DNA from: Priestia abyssalis
Lineage (GTDB): Bacteria; Bacillota; Bacilli; Bacillales; Bacillaceae_H
Assembly (NCBI RefSeq): GCF_002019595.1
Contig: NZ_KV917369.1
Span: 1,140,417 to 1,204,416, forward strand
Direction of reading: 5' to 3'
DNA length: 64,000 nt
A program made the translations under genes and the position numbers. A model generated the notes under the pieces. The model saw only the letters and a program-made list of their open reading frames with translations. It had not been told where the DNA came from and did no database searches. Within the stretch, counting starts at the first letter, position 1; each line of letters opens with the position of its first letter. Shown here in pieces: positions 15,879 through 24,796 of this stretch.

Positions 15879-18017
15879 TTAGCGTACAACAATTTCATTG
15901 TTTTCAACGTCTACTGCTACTTCTTTTATGTCGCCTTGATCTAAAATCAAATCAGTAATGCGGTCTTCAAGCTGTTCTTGGATTACACGGCGAAGCGGAC
16001 GGGCACCGAATGCCGGATGGTAGCCGAGTTCGGCTAACTTTTCTTTCGCTTCATCTGAAACAGTCATTATAATGTTTTGCTCAGTTAATGTTTCTTGCAA
16101 ATCTTTTAGCATTAAGTCCACAATTTTTACAAGATTGTCTTTCTCCAGGTGATTGAATTCGATAATCGCATCAAAGCGGTTCAGGAATTCCGGCTTGAAG
16201 TAGGAAGAGAGTGAATCAAGCACAGATGTTTGTTTTACCGCATCATTTGCTTTTTCGAAACCAACCGTAATTTTCTTCGCACCGACACCTGCGTTACTTG
16301 TCATAATAATAACCGTATCTTTAAAGCTTACTGTGCGGCCCTGGCTGTCTGTTAAGCGGCCGTCCTCTAAAATTTGCAAGAACATGTGCTGTACGTCCGG
16401 ATGCGCTTTTTCGATCTCGTCTAACAGAATGATGGAGTACGGATTACGGCGTACTTTTTCTGTTAATTGTCCTGCTTCGTCATGACCGACATAACCAGGA
16501 GGAGAACCAATTAATTTTGAAACGGAATGTTTCTCCATGTATTCACTCATATCAAGACGAATCATCGCATCTTTCGAACCGAACAATTCTTCAGCCAATG
16601 TTTTCGTTAATTCTGTCTTGCCGACACCTGTTGGTCCGACAAACAGGAATGAACCAATCGGACGGTGTTTCGCTTTTAAACCGGCACGAGAACGACGAAT
16701 GGCTTTGGCTACTTTTTCAACAGCTTCACCTTGAGCTATCACTTTATTTACTAGGTTTTCAGCCAAGTTTTTCATTTTGGTCGTTTCATTTGCTTGAAGT
16801 TTACCAACAGGAATACCTGTTTTCTTCTCAATAATAGCTTCGATGTTGTGGACATCTACTACAGCCTTTTTCTCGTCTTTGTTTTCAAGGCGTTTTTCTA
16901 ATGAAGCCTCTTCATCGCGCAGTTTGGCAGCTGTTTCATAGTTTTCTGCCTTCAGTGCTTTTTCCTTTTCAATTGCAATTTCTTTTAAGCGTTCTTCAAT
17001 TTCGCCGATGTTCGATACACCAGCTTGTAAGTTCATTTTTGAACCGGCTTCATCTAATAAATCGATGGCTTTATCAGGTAAGAAGCGATCTTGAATGTAG
17101 CGGTGTGACAATGTGACACATGCTTTTATGGCTTCTTCTGTATAACGTACGGCATGATAGTCTTCATATTTGCGTTGAATGCCTTTTAAAATGTCAATTG
17201 CCTGCTCTACTGTCGGCTCATGCACCATTACTGGCTGGAAGCGGCGCTCCAAAGCAGCATCTTTTTCAATGGCACGGTATTCTTTTAATGTTGTAGCACC
17301 GACTAATTGAAGTTCACCGCGCGCTAACGCCGGTTTTAAAATGTTGCCTGCATCCATTGAGCCTTCTGCAGCACCAGCTCCGACCAGTAAGTGAATTTCA
17401 TCAATAAACAAGATGACGTTTTTCCGTTTTTGCAATTCAGCGATTAGCTGCTGCATACGCTCCTCGAATTGACCGCGAATACCGGTATTGGATACTAATG
17501 AAGCGACATCTAATAAATACACTTCTTTATTTAAAAGCTTAGAAGGGACATTACCTTCTATGATTTTTAATGCTAATCCTTCTACAATGGCCGTTTTACC
17601 AACACCGGGTTCACCGATCAATACAGGGTTGTTTTTATTGCGGCGATTTAAAATCTCGATGACGCGTTCTACCTCTTCGTCTCGGCCAATGACAGGGTCA
17701 ATTAACCCGGCTTTGGCTGCGTTTGTTAAATTGCGTCCAAATTGATCTAAAAAACCACCGCGGCCGCTACCATCTGGCTTTAGTTGAGCGGCTTGTGCCC
17801 CTTGATGCGGCGCTGCCATCTGTTGGCCGGCCAATTGTTTGAATAAATCATCAAATGACATATTCATAAAGCCCTCTCCCAATCCAGACGGAATTTTATT
17901 TTCAGCTTTTAATGTTTGGTAGCATGTAGGGCATAAATAATATTGTTGTTTATCGTTATTGAATTGAAGAGTGAAGTGAACAGTTGCTTGTCGATGTTGA
18001 CAGTTTTGACAAATCAT
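15879..18017 (-). CDS. clpE: ATP-dependent Clp protease ATP-binding subunit ClpE
   Basis: The 712-aa protein has the ClpE-type zinc finger (CxxC at residues 3-6 and 29-32), a first AAA domain with GEPGVGKT, a UVR segment with coiled coil near residue 370, and a second AAA domain with GPTGVGKT, ending in the C-terminal D2-small region. ClpE unfolds aggregated proteins and hands them to ClpP under heat and other stress. The start at 18017 is 9 nt after AAGGAGG. It is controlled by two CtsR boxes. An interspersed repeat touches its stop codon. Confidence 0.95.
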   Translation of the reverse strand: MICQNCQHRQATVHFTLQFNNDKQQYYLCPTCYQTLKAENKIPSGLGEGFMNMSFDDLFKQLAGQQMAAPHQGAQAAQLKPDGSGRGGFLDQFGRNLTNAAKAGLIDPVIGRDEEVERVIEILNRRNKNNPVLIGEPGVGKTAIVEGLALKIIEGNVPSKLLNKEVYLLDVASLVSNTGIRGQFEERMQQLIAELQKRKNVILFIDEIHLLVGAGAAEGSMDAGNILKPALARGELQLVGATTLKEYRAIEKDAALERRFQPVMVHEPTVEQAIDILKGIQRKYEDYHAVRYTEEAIKACVTLSHRYIQDRFLPDKAIDLLDEAGSKMNLQAGVSNIGEIEERLKEIAIEKEKALKAENYETAAKLRDEEASLEKRLENKDEKKAVVDVHNIEAIIEKKTGIPVGKLQANETTKMKNLAENLVNKVIAQGEAVEKVAKAIRRSRAGLKAKHRPIGSFLFVGPTGVGKTELTKTLAEELFGSKDAMIRLDMSEYMEKHSVSKLIGSPPGYVGHDEAGQLTEKVRRNPYSIILLDEIEKAHPDVQHMFLQILEDGRLTDSQGRTVSFKDTVIIMTSNAGVGAKKITVGFEKANDAVKQTSVLDSLSSYFKPEFLNRFDAIIEFNHLEKDNLVKIVDLMLKDLQETLTEQNIIMTVSDEAKEKLAELGYHPAFGARPLRRVIQEQLEDRITDLILDQGDIKEVAVDVENNEIVVR

Positions 18018-18067
18018 TGCTCATAACCTCCTTAAAATATTTAATTCGCATGTATGTTGCTTTTGAC

Positions 18068-18124
18068 TTTGACTTTATTTGACCTTTATGAGGTCATTAT
18101 ACTTTGACCTTTTTTGACTTTCAA
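18068..18124 (-). promoter_or_regulatory. clpE promoter with two CtsR operators
   Basis: On the minus strand, TTGAAA (18119-18124), 17 bp, then TATAAT (18096-18101). AGTCAAA-AAA-GGTCAAA (18103-18119) fills the spacer and GGTCAAA-TAA-AGTCAAA (18068-18084) lies just downstream. Both match the CtsR heptad repeat exactly. The gene should be repressed until CtsR is inactivated by heat or thiol stress. Confidence 0.92.
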
Positions 18125-18437
18125 GTTTTTCGCATAAGAAATTTATGGAAATCATGTTGTATCAAACGGAATAGTTTATTAGTGCTTTGTAATCGTCGAA
18201 GTTAGTTTTTTAACATAGTAAAGTTATAGCTTAAACAAAATGATTTAATTATATAAAAGATTTCTAAACATTCAGTGATTTCCCTGAAATTACGCGTAAT
18301 TTATCCTATCTATTAAACATATAAACAGCCAGTCTGTCATTGACGAATAGAGGGGGAAACGTTATACTTATATTCATCACTTAACTGCACAAAAGCGTAA
18401 AAGCGTTTAAGTAAAAAAGTACGGAAGGAACTTATAT

Positions 18438-19832
18438 ATGAAGAAGCAATTATCATTCCAGCAATCATTCTTTATTGTTTTACTCATTCTTTCATTTATC
18501 TTTGTTTCATTATTTCTCTTAAAAGTAGAACCGCATATTCCATTGGTCATGAGCCTTATCGCTCTTTCTATTATTGGGCGTATGTACCAATTTCGTTGGA
18601 AGGAAATAGAGCATGGTATTGTGGAAGGGATTAAGCTGGGAATTCAGCCGATTATGATTTTAGCTCTCATCGGTATGCTCATCGCCGTTTGGATGGCAAG
18701 CGGAACTATTCCAACTATTTTATCGATCGGATTTGAGTGGATTTCGCCGACTTATTTTTTAATTAGTTCTTTATTTATTACCATTATTGTTTCCACTTTT
18801 ACAGGAAGTACTTTCACTACGGTAAGTACGGTAGGGGTGGCATTAATGGGAATTGCGACGGCTGTAGGGATTCATCCTGGCTTGGCTGCCGGCGCCATTG
18901 TATCAGGGGCAGCATTTGGGGATAAGATGTCTCCATTATCCGATACGACTAACTTCGCATCCGGTATTGTCGGAGTCAAATTGTTTGCGCACATTCGCCA
19001 TATGCTTTGGACGACAGTACCGAGCCTGGTGATCACGGCAGCTATATTCTTGATTATTGGGTTAAATGCAGATCGAAGCAATTTGCGCTATGAAGAAATT
19101 GAAACGGTAAAAACCGTGTTAGCGAATCAGTTTCACATTAGCGGCTGGTCCCTTATTTCACCTTTGCTGGTTTTACTTCTTTCAATTAAAAGAGCAGAAG
19201 TGGTGCCTACATTGATAGCGGGAATCGTTTCAGCTTTCATCACGGCTTTGGCCATTCAGCCTCAGTTTGCTTTGCCTGATTTATTAGGAATGCTTCAAAA
19301 TGGCTTAAAAATTGATTCAGGAAATGATATTGTCAACGGTATTGTGAATCGAGGCGGCTTACAGTCGATGATGTGGTCTATTTCTCTTGTGATGATTGCT
19401 CTTGGACTTGGCGGAGTCATGCGCGAGTTGGGAATTGTACAAGCTTTACTTGATGGTTTGACGAAAAAAATCAAACGAAAAGGAGATGTCATTTTTTCGA
19501 CAGCGATGTCTTCTATTGGTGTGAATGTCATTACAGGAGAGCAATATTTGTCGATTTTATTGCCTGGGCAAACTTTTCAGCCATTGTATAAAAAATGGAA
19601 TCTTTCTTCCAAAAATTTATCACGTACGTTAGAAGATGCGGGTACGCTCGTTAATCCTCTTATCCCATGGGGAGTGAGCGGTGCGTTTATCGCTCAAACA
19701 TTAGGGGTTCCAGTAGTGGAATATGCTCCGTATGCCTTCTTCTTATTGTTATGCCCAATCGTTTCGATTGTATTAGGATATTCAGGTCTTGGAGTAAAGC
19801 AAAAAGACATTCCTCATAAGAAAGCGGCTTAA
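18438..19832 (+). CDS. NhaC-family Na+/H+ antiporter
   Basis: The 464-aa membrane protein has about 11-12 helices and the NhaC-family stretch GAAFGDKMSPLSDTTNFASG near residue 160. Relatives exchange sodium for protons, or malate for lactate with sodium (MleN). Which applies here cannot be told. ATG 18438 follows ACGGAAGGAA. The 18125-18437 region upstream has no gene. GCGTAAAAGCGTTTAAG near 18395 is a poor cre match. Confidence 0.85.
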   Translation: MKKQLSFQQSFFIVLLILSFIFVSLFLLKVEPHIPLVMSLIALSIIGRMYQFRWKEIEHGIVEGIKLGIQPIMILALIGMLIAVWMASGTIPTILSIGFEWISPTYFLISSLFITIIVSTFTGSTFTTVSTVGVALMGIATAVGIHPGLAAGAIVSGAAFGDKMSPLSDTTNFASGIVGVKLFAHIRHMLWTTVPSLVITAAIFLIIGLNADRSNLRYEEIETVKTVLANQFHISGWSLISPLLVLLLSIKRAEVVPTLIAGIVSAFITALAIQPQFALPDLLGMLQNGLKIDSGNDIVNGIVNRGGLQSMMWSISLVMIALGLGGVMRELGIVQALLDGLTKKIKRKGDVIFSTAMSSIGVNVITGEQYLSILLPGQTFQPLYKKWNLSSKNLSRTLEDAGTLVNPLIPWGVSGAFIAQTLGVPVVEYAPYAFFLLLCPIVSIVLGYSGLGVKQKDIPHKKAA

Positions 19833-19836
19833 CGAC

Positions 19837-19884
19837 AATCGCCCTCTCATTTGCCTTTTGGCATGGAGCAGGGCGATTTTTTTA
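19837..19884 (+). terminator. terminator of the NhaC-type gene
   Basis: AATCGCCCT pairs with AGGGCGATT, with an inner TTGCC/GGCAT arm, followed by seven T. Confidence 0.85.
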
Positions 19885-19981
19885 TAAGCAAAGATACACT
19901 TTTCAAAACAGGGTGTTTTTTCAAGTAAAGGAAAGTATTTAAAAGAGAAGACAGGCGTTCGTGAGTATAAACTATGTGTAT

Positions 19982-20031
19982 CCATCTAGAAGTGTCGAGT
20001 TATGAAACGGAACATACATACAAATAGATGG
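19982..20031. repeat. 32-nt conserved motif with flanking stem, copy A
   Basis: The motif at 19993-20024 begins TGTCGAGTTAT and ends ATACAAA. It matches 29753-29784 at 27 of 32 bases. It is enclosed by complementary arms CCATCTA (19982-19988) and TAGATGG (20025-20031), whereas copy B has different but also complementary arms. It lies about 100 bp upstream of the exported hydrolase gene. Confidence 0.5.
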
Positions 20032-20127
20032 TAAGCATCTGCTTAATTATGGTCCAAAAGCCAAAAGCAATAATCTTTTAGAAAAGTGCTTAAAATCAAG
20101 TTTTATTCAGCAATGGGGGAACTTTGG

Positions 20128-21018
20128 ATGAAGAAATTTGGAATAATGATGCTTGTGACAGTCCTAACAGTCGCTTTAACCGCTTTCTTCTCAAAATCAG
20201 ATGACATGATTATGGAGAAAATGCCCCTGCGATCTCCATACGCCCATGATGTCGATATTTATAAACTTACGTATATGAGTGATGGTTTAAAAGTAAAAGG
20301 TTTTTTACTTAAACCAAAAGAAAGTAAAGGGAAGCTTCCATTACTTGTATATAATCGGGGCGGAATGAATGACTATGGCTCTGTCAATAATAAAAGGCTT
20401 TTATATTTATCATCCTGGGCCCAAAAAGGATATGTGGTGGTGACAACTCAATACCGCGGGAACGGTGGAAGTGAAGGGAAAGAAACGTATGGGGGAAATG
20501 ATGTTAACGACATTATCAATTTGATTCATCACGCAGAAAAATTACCCTATGTTCACCCTGCACAAAAAGTGGTGATTGGCTATTCGCGAGGTGGTATGAT
20601 GACTTACTTATTGATGAAAAATGGGATCCATTTTAATGCGGCAGCAGTCGTGTCAGGGATTACAGATATGTTTCAATTTTATGATGGACGGGGGGCAAAC
20701 GTGAAAAAAGAATTGAGGAAGATGGTAGGCAGTCCGGAAGCAGAGAGGAAAAAATATAAAAGTCGTTCCGTTGTCTTCTGGAGTGAGAAAATCAATTCTC
20801 CCCTCCTTATTTTACACGGTACAAAGGATAAAAAAGTTCATTATTCGCAGGCGGAAAAGCTGGTAACCAATTTGAAGTCGCTAAATAAAGAGTATAAATA
20901 CGTATTGTATGAAGGGGACGATCATCCATTAACCCAACATTTTAACGAGTATAATCAAGAAATAGAAAAGTGGTTTGCCATCCATTTGCCGAAAAGATTC
21001 TCTACTTCCCATGAATAA
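20128..21018 (+). CDS. exported alpha/beta hydrolase of the prolyl-oligopeptidase (S9) type
   Basis: The 296-aa protein has an N-terminal hydrophobic anchor or signal (MKKFGIMMLVTVLTVALTAF) and an alpha/beta-hydrolase domain with nucleophile motif GYSRGG (about residue 157), an acid in HGTKDKK, and His in DDHPLTQH. The catalytic triad looks complete. It probably acts as a peptidase or esterase outside the membrane. The start at ATG 20128 is 7 nt after GGGGGA, and the frame extends upstream without a ribosome site. It shares an upstream 32-nt motif with the VWA lipoprotein at 29865. Confidence 0.75.
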   Translation: MKKFGIMMLVTVLTVALTAFFSKSDDMIMEKMPLRSPYAHDVDIYKLTYMSDGLKVKGFLLKPKESKGKLPLLVYNRGGMNDYGSVNNKRLLYLSSWAQKGYVVVTTQYRGNGGSEGKETYGGNDVNDIINLIHHAEKLPYVHPAQKVVIGYSRGGMMTYLLMKNGIHFNAAAVVSGITDMFQFYDGRGANVKKELRKMVGSPEAERKKYKSRSVVFWSEKINSPLLILHGTKDKKVHYSQAEKLVTNLKSLNKEYKYVLYEGDDHPLTQHFNEYNQEIEKWFAIHLPKRFSTSHE

Positions 21019-21044
21019 TTAAGGTTTTGCCCTATAAGCCCATG

Positions 21045-21083
21045 CATATAAGAAGTAGGAAAAAATTTCCTGCTTCTTATATG
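21045..21083. terminator. bidirectional terminator
   Basis: CATATAAGAAG-TAGGAAA pairs with TTTCC-TGCTTCTTATATG, with one G-T pair. It lies between the hydrolase gene and the convergent DUF1232 gene. Confidence 0.7.
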
Positions 21084-21105
21084 TAGTTTATTAATTGAAA
21101 ATCTG

Positions 21106-21537
21106 TCATGTGGATTCAGAGATATCAATCGTAATGGGTGATTGGGTTTGCTCATGCTTCCATTGCTTATATTGCTCTAAGTCTGATTGAATATGTTTTA
21201 CAGCATACGCAATAACGGCAGCATCATCGACAAGTCCGATTCCCATGAGAAAATCGGGAACAAAGTCCACAACTGATACAAAATAAAGAAGCGTGACTGC
21301 AATCGTCATAAGGGAGCGTTTTGGAACATGCTGATATTCTCCTTTTAACCAATCTCGAAACATGTCGAATGTGAGCTCTAAGTTTCGAACTGATTCCCCA
21401 ATAATTCCGTCGTTTTGCTTTGCTTTTTCAATCGCTTGCTGGAGGAGCTTCTTGACTTTATCGGTGTTTTGCAACAGTTTTTCCGCTTGTGGTCTATAAT
21501 TAATAAATACTTGCTCTATGTTTTCTTTTTTCCACAT
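21106..21537 (-). CDS. DUF1232 (YkvA-like) membrane protein
   Basis: The 143-aa protein has a charged N-terminal helical half and the DUF1232 core LYFVSVVDFVPDFLMGIGLVDDAAV at residues 84-108, a hydrophobic hairpin ending in two acidic residues. The function of this widespread family is unknown. The start at 21537 has only a weak ribosome site (GGACGGAGAAG). It is a single gene. Confidence 0.8.
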   Translation of the reverse strand: MWKKENIEQVFINYRPQAEKLLQNTDKVKKLLQQAIEKAKQNDGIIGESVRNLELTFDMFRDWLKGEYQHVPKRSLMTIAVTLLYFVSVVDFVPDFLMGIGLVDDAAVIAYAVKHIQSDLEQYKQWKHEQTQSPITIDISEST

Positions 21538-21666
21538 AACTTCTCCGTCCTTTATTGTATTGTTTATCCTGTTTATAGGGCAGTCAAATCTTTGGTGAAC
21601 AAAGAATGAAGCCGCCCGTCAACATCTTATAAGTAGTATACCTAAAGATTGAAAATGATTTCAATG

Positions 21667-21811
21667 AACAGTCGCCTCCGCTTTTCTCATTGTCTAGCTC
21701 CGGCTCCTAGCTCGCTGTGGAAAAGATGATTGCCCTCATAAGGCAAAAAGCGCCTTCTGGGTCAATCCCTATTTCCTTCACGAGCTGAACAGTCGCCTCC
21801 GCTTTTCTCAT
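21667..21811. repeat. interspersed 120-bp repeat, one full unit plus an extra head
   Basis: AACAGTCGCCTCCGCTTTTC occurs at 21667-21686 and again at 21788-21807, enclosing the full unit from 21691. The unit matches 15761-15878. The right end provides the stop codon (TCA at 21808-21810) of the CPBP gene on the minus strand. Confidence 0.7.
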
Positions 21812-22401
21812 GTAAAAGGCAATATGTATAAAAGCAATAAATCAAAGACTGCATGGGATGCGACTATAGTATATATATTTCGTGTTTTTTCATATAGCCA
21901 TCCCCAGTAAATTCCGCCCGCAATGGCTGCAAGGATGAGCAAGGGATTAAAGGAATAGAGGTGGACGCTTGTGTAAAGGCACGTTGCAAGCAAAATGCGT
22001 TTGATGGTACTGAATCCGCCTAAGACGTTTTTTTGGATAAAAGAGCGCCAAAAAAATTCTTCGCCAGCAATAATCAACCATATTAATGCGTGCTGCCAGC
22101 AAACGGATGGTCCAATGGAGTCATATAAATCATGTACATACTCTTTGATGGGAAGAGGCGTATGAATGAGCAGCCAATATCCGAACGCGAATACCCCATA
22201 TAAAAATAATCCCGATAAAATTCCTATTATGAATTGCTTTATCGTCATACGGCGAGGAAGGGGGACGGTCATGGAGACGGCAATAAGTATGATATATAAA
22301 AGCGGGAACAAAATCCAAAACCATTGATCGCTGGTAAAAACTACAAAAAAAGAAAAGTGGATCGCAAGGAACATTAAAATAATGCGTTTAGTTAATAGCA
22401 T
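21808..22401 (-). CDS. CPBP-family intramembrane metalloprotease
   Basis: The 197-aa protein has about six helices and the conserved EEFFWR motif (EExxxR, about residue 114), followed by HLYSFNPLL and a late SHAVFD, the catalytic residues of CAAX/CPBP proteases. Bacterial members process peptides or give self-immunity to bacteriocins; the target here is unknown. Its stop codon falls inside an interspersed repeat, so the native C-terminus may have been altered slightly. Confidence 0.8.
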   Translation of the reverse strand: MLLTKRIILMFLAIHFSFFVVFTSDQWFWILFPLLYIILIAVSMTVPLPRRMTIKQFIIGILSGLFLYGVFAFGYWLLIHTPLPIKEYVHDLYDSIGPSVCWQHALIWLIIAGEEFFWRSFIQKNVLGGFSTIKRILLATCLYTSVHLYSFNPLLILAAIAGGIYWGWLYEKTRNIYTIVASHAVFDLLLLYILPFT

Positions 22402-22499
22402 TCACGGAAATCCTTTCATTAGTCTTCTAAGTATAATTATACTTCCCAGTGCCATCCTAGTATATGAAGAAACATCTTACAGGAAAGGACGAGCAGCAT

Positions 22500-22628
22500 A
22501 TGACACAATCTAAAAGCCAACAGGAACGTCAGTGGACAGTAAGAAAACAATCTCAAAATCCTCATGGGAAAGTGAAGTCTTTGGAAGAGTTAGCGGAAGA
22601 GACAGCTCCACAGCTAAAAAATAAATAA
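22500..22628 (+). CDS. small conserved Bacillus protein (DUF6254-like)
   Basis: The 42-aa protein begins MTQSKSQQERQWTVRKQSQN and continues PHGKVKSLEELAEE. The WxxRKQxQxPHGKVKSLEEL pattern is one I associate with the short DUF6254 proteins of Bacillus, whose function is unknown. ATG 22500 follows GGAAAGGA with good spacing. A perfect 21-bp hairpin follows. Confidence 0.65.
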   Translation: MTQSKSQQERQWTVRKQSQNPHGKVKSLEELAEETAPQLKNK

Positions 22629-22629
22629 A

Positions 22630-22674
22630 GAGTATGAATCCAAAGGTATGAAACATACCTTTGGATTCATACTC
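22630..22674. terminator. 21-bp perfect hairpin after the DUF6254-like gene
   Basis: 22630-22650 pairs exactly with 22654-22674 around a three-A loop. There is no T-run, so it may protect the 3' end rather than terminate. It is one of several long perfect hairpins in this window. Confidence 0.5.
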
Positions 22675-22793
22675 CGGAAAGGACTTTGTCACATTCCTGA
22701 CATGTCAAAAACGATGCCTGCTTTCCTAGACAGGAGATTTCTCTGTTTTGTCGAATTCATAAGGGGCAAACAGCAAGGAAAGAAGGAACAAAA

Positions 22794-23245
22794 ATGGGGA
22801 AATGGATTCTTTTAGCAGGGGTGCTTTTAGCTGGCAGTGCCGTCAGTCTTCAAGCTTCCATTAATGGAACGCTTGGAAAAAAATCGGTTCAATTGAAGGG
22901 GCATTTGTCTCTTTTGCCGTTGGAACATTGGCTTTATTGATGATTATGTTGTTTTTTGGAAAAGGAAATATTCTCTCAATGTTCCAAGTGCCAAAATGGA
23001 GCTTAACGGGAGGGTTACTTGGTTCTATTTATGTGGTCCTGTCCGTGATTTCCGTTCCAAAGCTTGGTGTAGGAACAACGATTGTAACAGTCATAGTGGG
23101 ACAAATTGCAATGAGCATGCTGTTGGATCACTTTGGTTTGTTTGGCAATCCGCGTATTTTGCTCGATGGCTCCCGTCTTTTAGGACTGGCGCTTTTATTT
23201 ATTGCGCTTTATTTAATTTTTAAAGGAGGAACAAAAATCGGCTAG
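22794..23245 (+). pseudogene. YdcZ-type DMT transporter with a one-base frameshift
   Basis: A good start (AAGGAACAAAA, ATG 22794) opens WILLAGVLLAGSAVSLQASI and NGTLGKK, then leaves frame at a run of seven A (around 22878-22886). Adding one A restores GSIEGAFVSFAVGT and the rest of a four-helix protein of about 150 aa to the stop at 23243-23245. Members of this family (YdcZ, formerly DUF606) are small exporters, often in pairs. The break could be a real mutation, phase variation in the A tract, or a sequencing error. Confidence 0.7.
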
Positions 23246-23290
23246 ATATAATGGGGGATGAGTAAAAAGCACTCATTCCCCATTATATCT
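23244..23290 (+). terminator. hairpin at the end of the YdcZ-type gene
   Basis: A 20-bp stem (AGATATAATGGGG core, one G-T pair) encloses a 7-nt loop and overlaps the stop codon. There is no T-run. Confidence 0.55.
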
Positions 23291-23388
23291 AAAAGACTCG
23301 AATGTAAGATAAAAATCTGAGCATACAGTAAAAACGATGAGCGGCAATTCTTTATTTCGGAGCTGCACATTCCAAATGAATTTAAGGA

Positions 23389-23427
23389 GGCTATATTACC
23401 TAGTTAAGGGTAATATAGCCTTTTTTT
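23389..23427 (+). terminator. orphan strong terminator
   Basis: GGCTATATTACC pairs exactly with GGTAATATAGCC and is followed by seven T. No gene ends just before it. It may catch read-through from the YdcZ locus or end an unseen small RNA in 23291-23388. The following 23428-23880 is AT-rich with no recognisable gene. Confidence 0.75.
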
Positions 23428-23887
23428 AAAAAGGGTAAACTTAATTTTTATAGTAAAATAGATTCTATTTTACTGTTATCGGAATTTTTTTCTAAAAATG
23501 GGTTTTAAATCTTTTTTCTCAAGGTAAAAAACAAATAGTTTATTTTTTATAAAAAATTACAAAAAAGGAAGCTAAATTCCTATAAAGTGTAATAATGCTA
23601 AATTTTCAGAAATTAATATATTGATGTAACCGTATTCTTTTATGTTTAGAAAGATCAATTGTTTGTAGTGAATGTTAATCAATACGGAAGATGATAAGAG
23701 ATATTCCCGAGAGAGAGCAGGCAAAATGCTGCTTTAAAATGGAGAGAAACAGCAAAATTTCTACTAAGAAGTGAAAAAAAGCCTCCTGCGAATGGAATGT
23801 TAATTCACCCTTAATTTGTCCTATGACTATTAACCTTAGTACTTGAGCAAAAAATGGAAAATGATGAAAAAGAGGGAGAACGTATAT

Positions 23888-23932
23888 ATGGGGGCAGTCG
23901 GTGCTACATTGCTTTTATTTATAGGAGTATAG
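23888..23932 (+). CDS. possible 14-codon leader peptide upstream of the Tad locus
   Basis: ATG 23888 follows GAGGGAGAACG and encodes MGAVGATLLLFIGV, then stop. It could be a leader peptide of the pilus operon, or chance. The prepilin peptidase missing from this locus might also be represented by such a remnant, but the match is too short to say. Confidence 0.2.
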   Translation: MGAVGATLLLFIGV

Positions 23933-23973
23933 TAACTTTTTACATAGTTAAACTATTAAAATTGACATAACTG

Positions 23974-23987
23974 TGAACAAATGTTCA
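23974..23987. promoter_or_regulatory. LexA-box-like palindrome before cpaB
   Basis: TGAACAAATGTTCA is a perfect palindrome containing the GAAC-N4-GTTC core of the Bacillus SOS box, but the outer C and G are replaced by T and A. It lies just before the ribosome site of the first Tad gene. Confidence 0.25.
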
Positions 23988-24004
23988 AGGAGAGGTATTT
24001 ATTC

Positions 24005-24778
24005 ATGCTAGAGTCCAAGCGTAAAGCCCTTATTTTCTTATCATTATCTTTTTTATTGGCCGTTACAGCCGGCATCTTGTTTTTAGTAAAAGTGAAAGAT
24101 TTAAACACAGATCTTGGAGGAAGGACGAAGGTATATGTTGCTGCTGCTGATATAGCTTCGAGAACACCTATTAAGCCGGGGCAGGTAAGGACGGTGGAGC
24201 TGCCCAATCGTTTTGTTATAAAAGATTTCCATGTAACGGATGTCAGCAGGTTAGTAAACAAAGTGTCCGTTGTACCGATGTCGGAAGGGGATCTTATCAC
24301 TGAGAATGTATTAAAGCCTATTTCCAATGTACAAAACGAAAACAATCGACTAGTGGCGATTTTCGAAAATGAAAAAGTTCACTTCGATGAGGAAGTAGGG
24401 GAACAAGATCGTGTGGATATTATTGTATCCCATACCTTTAATGACCAACCGAAAACAGAGGTGTTCATGAAGGATGTTCTTGTTTCACGTCTGCCTGAGG
24501 GGAAAGACTTCACGGGTGTGGCAGTCGAAGTAAGCCAAGAAGACGCACCGAAGCTCATACATATGCAAAACTATGCGGAAAGCATCAGAATTTTAAAGGC
24601 TAATGTGGGGAAAGAAGATCAAAACCAAGTGAAGGCATCGGCCGCACCGGTAGAGGAGACAAAACCGGCGGAAGAAGCCGCCAAACAACCGGCTCCGACT
24701 AACCCGCCTGCAGCTCAGCAGCAAGAAGTCAAACCGGCTCCAGCTCAGCAACCTGCCCAGCCGGCAAAGACAAATTAA
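24005..24778 (+). CDS. cpaB: Tad pilus assembly protein CpaB (SAF domain)
   Basis: The 257-aa protein has one N-terminal TM helix (residues 8-28), a SAF domain (about 41-100, VYVAAADIASRTPIKPGQV) and an RcpC-like domain, then a Pro/Ala/Gln-rich tail of about 55 residues that may span the wall. CpaB/RcpC is an envelope component of Tad secretion. I start it at ATG 24005 behind AAGGAGAGG. The upstream ATG at 23981 lies inside the leader palindrome. It is the first gene of the Tad cluster. Confidence 0.8.
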   Translation: MLESKRKALIFLSLSFLLAVTAGILFLVKVKDLNTDLGGRTKVYVAAADIASRTPIKPGQVRTVELPNRFVIKDFHVTDVSRLVNKVSVVPMSEGDLITENVLKPISNVQNENNRLVAIFENEKVHFDEEVGEQDRVDIIVSHTFNDQPKTEVFMKDVLVSRLPEGKDFTGVAVEVSQEDAPKLIHMQNYAESIRILKANVGKEDQNQVKASAAPVEETKPAEEAAKQPAPTNPPAAQQQEVKPAPAQQPAQPAKTN

Positions 24779-24796
24779 CCCGTTGGAGGAGCGATT

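Noticed and set aside
23338..23427. 29-codon frame across the orphan terminator
   Set aside because: It runs through the hairpin and T-run, has no ribosome site, and looks accidental.
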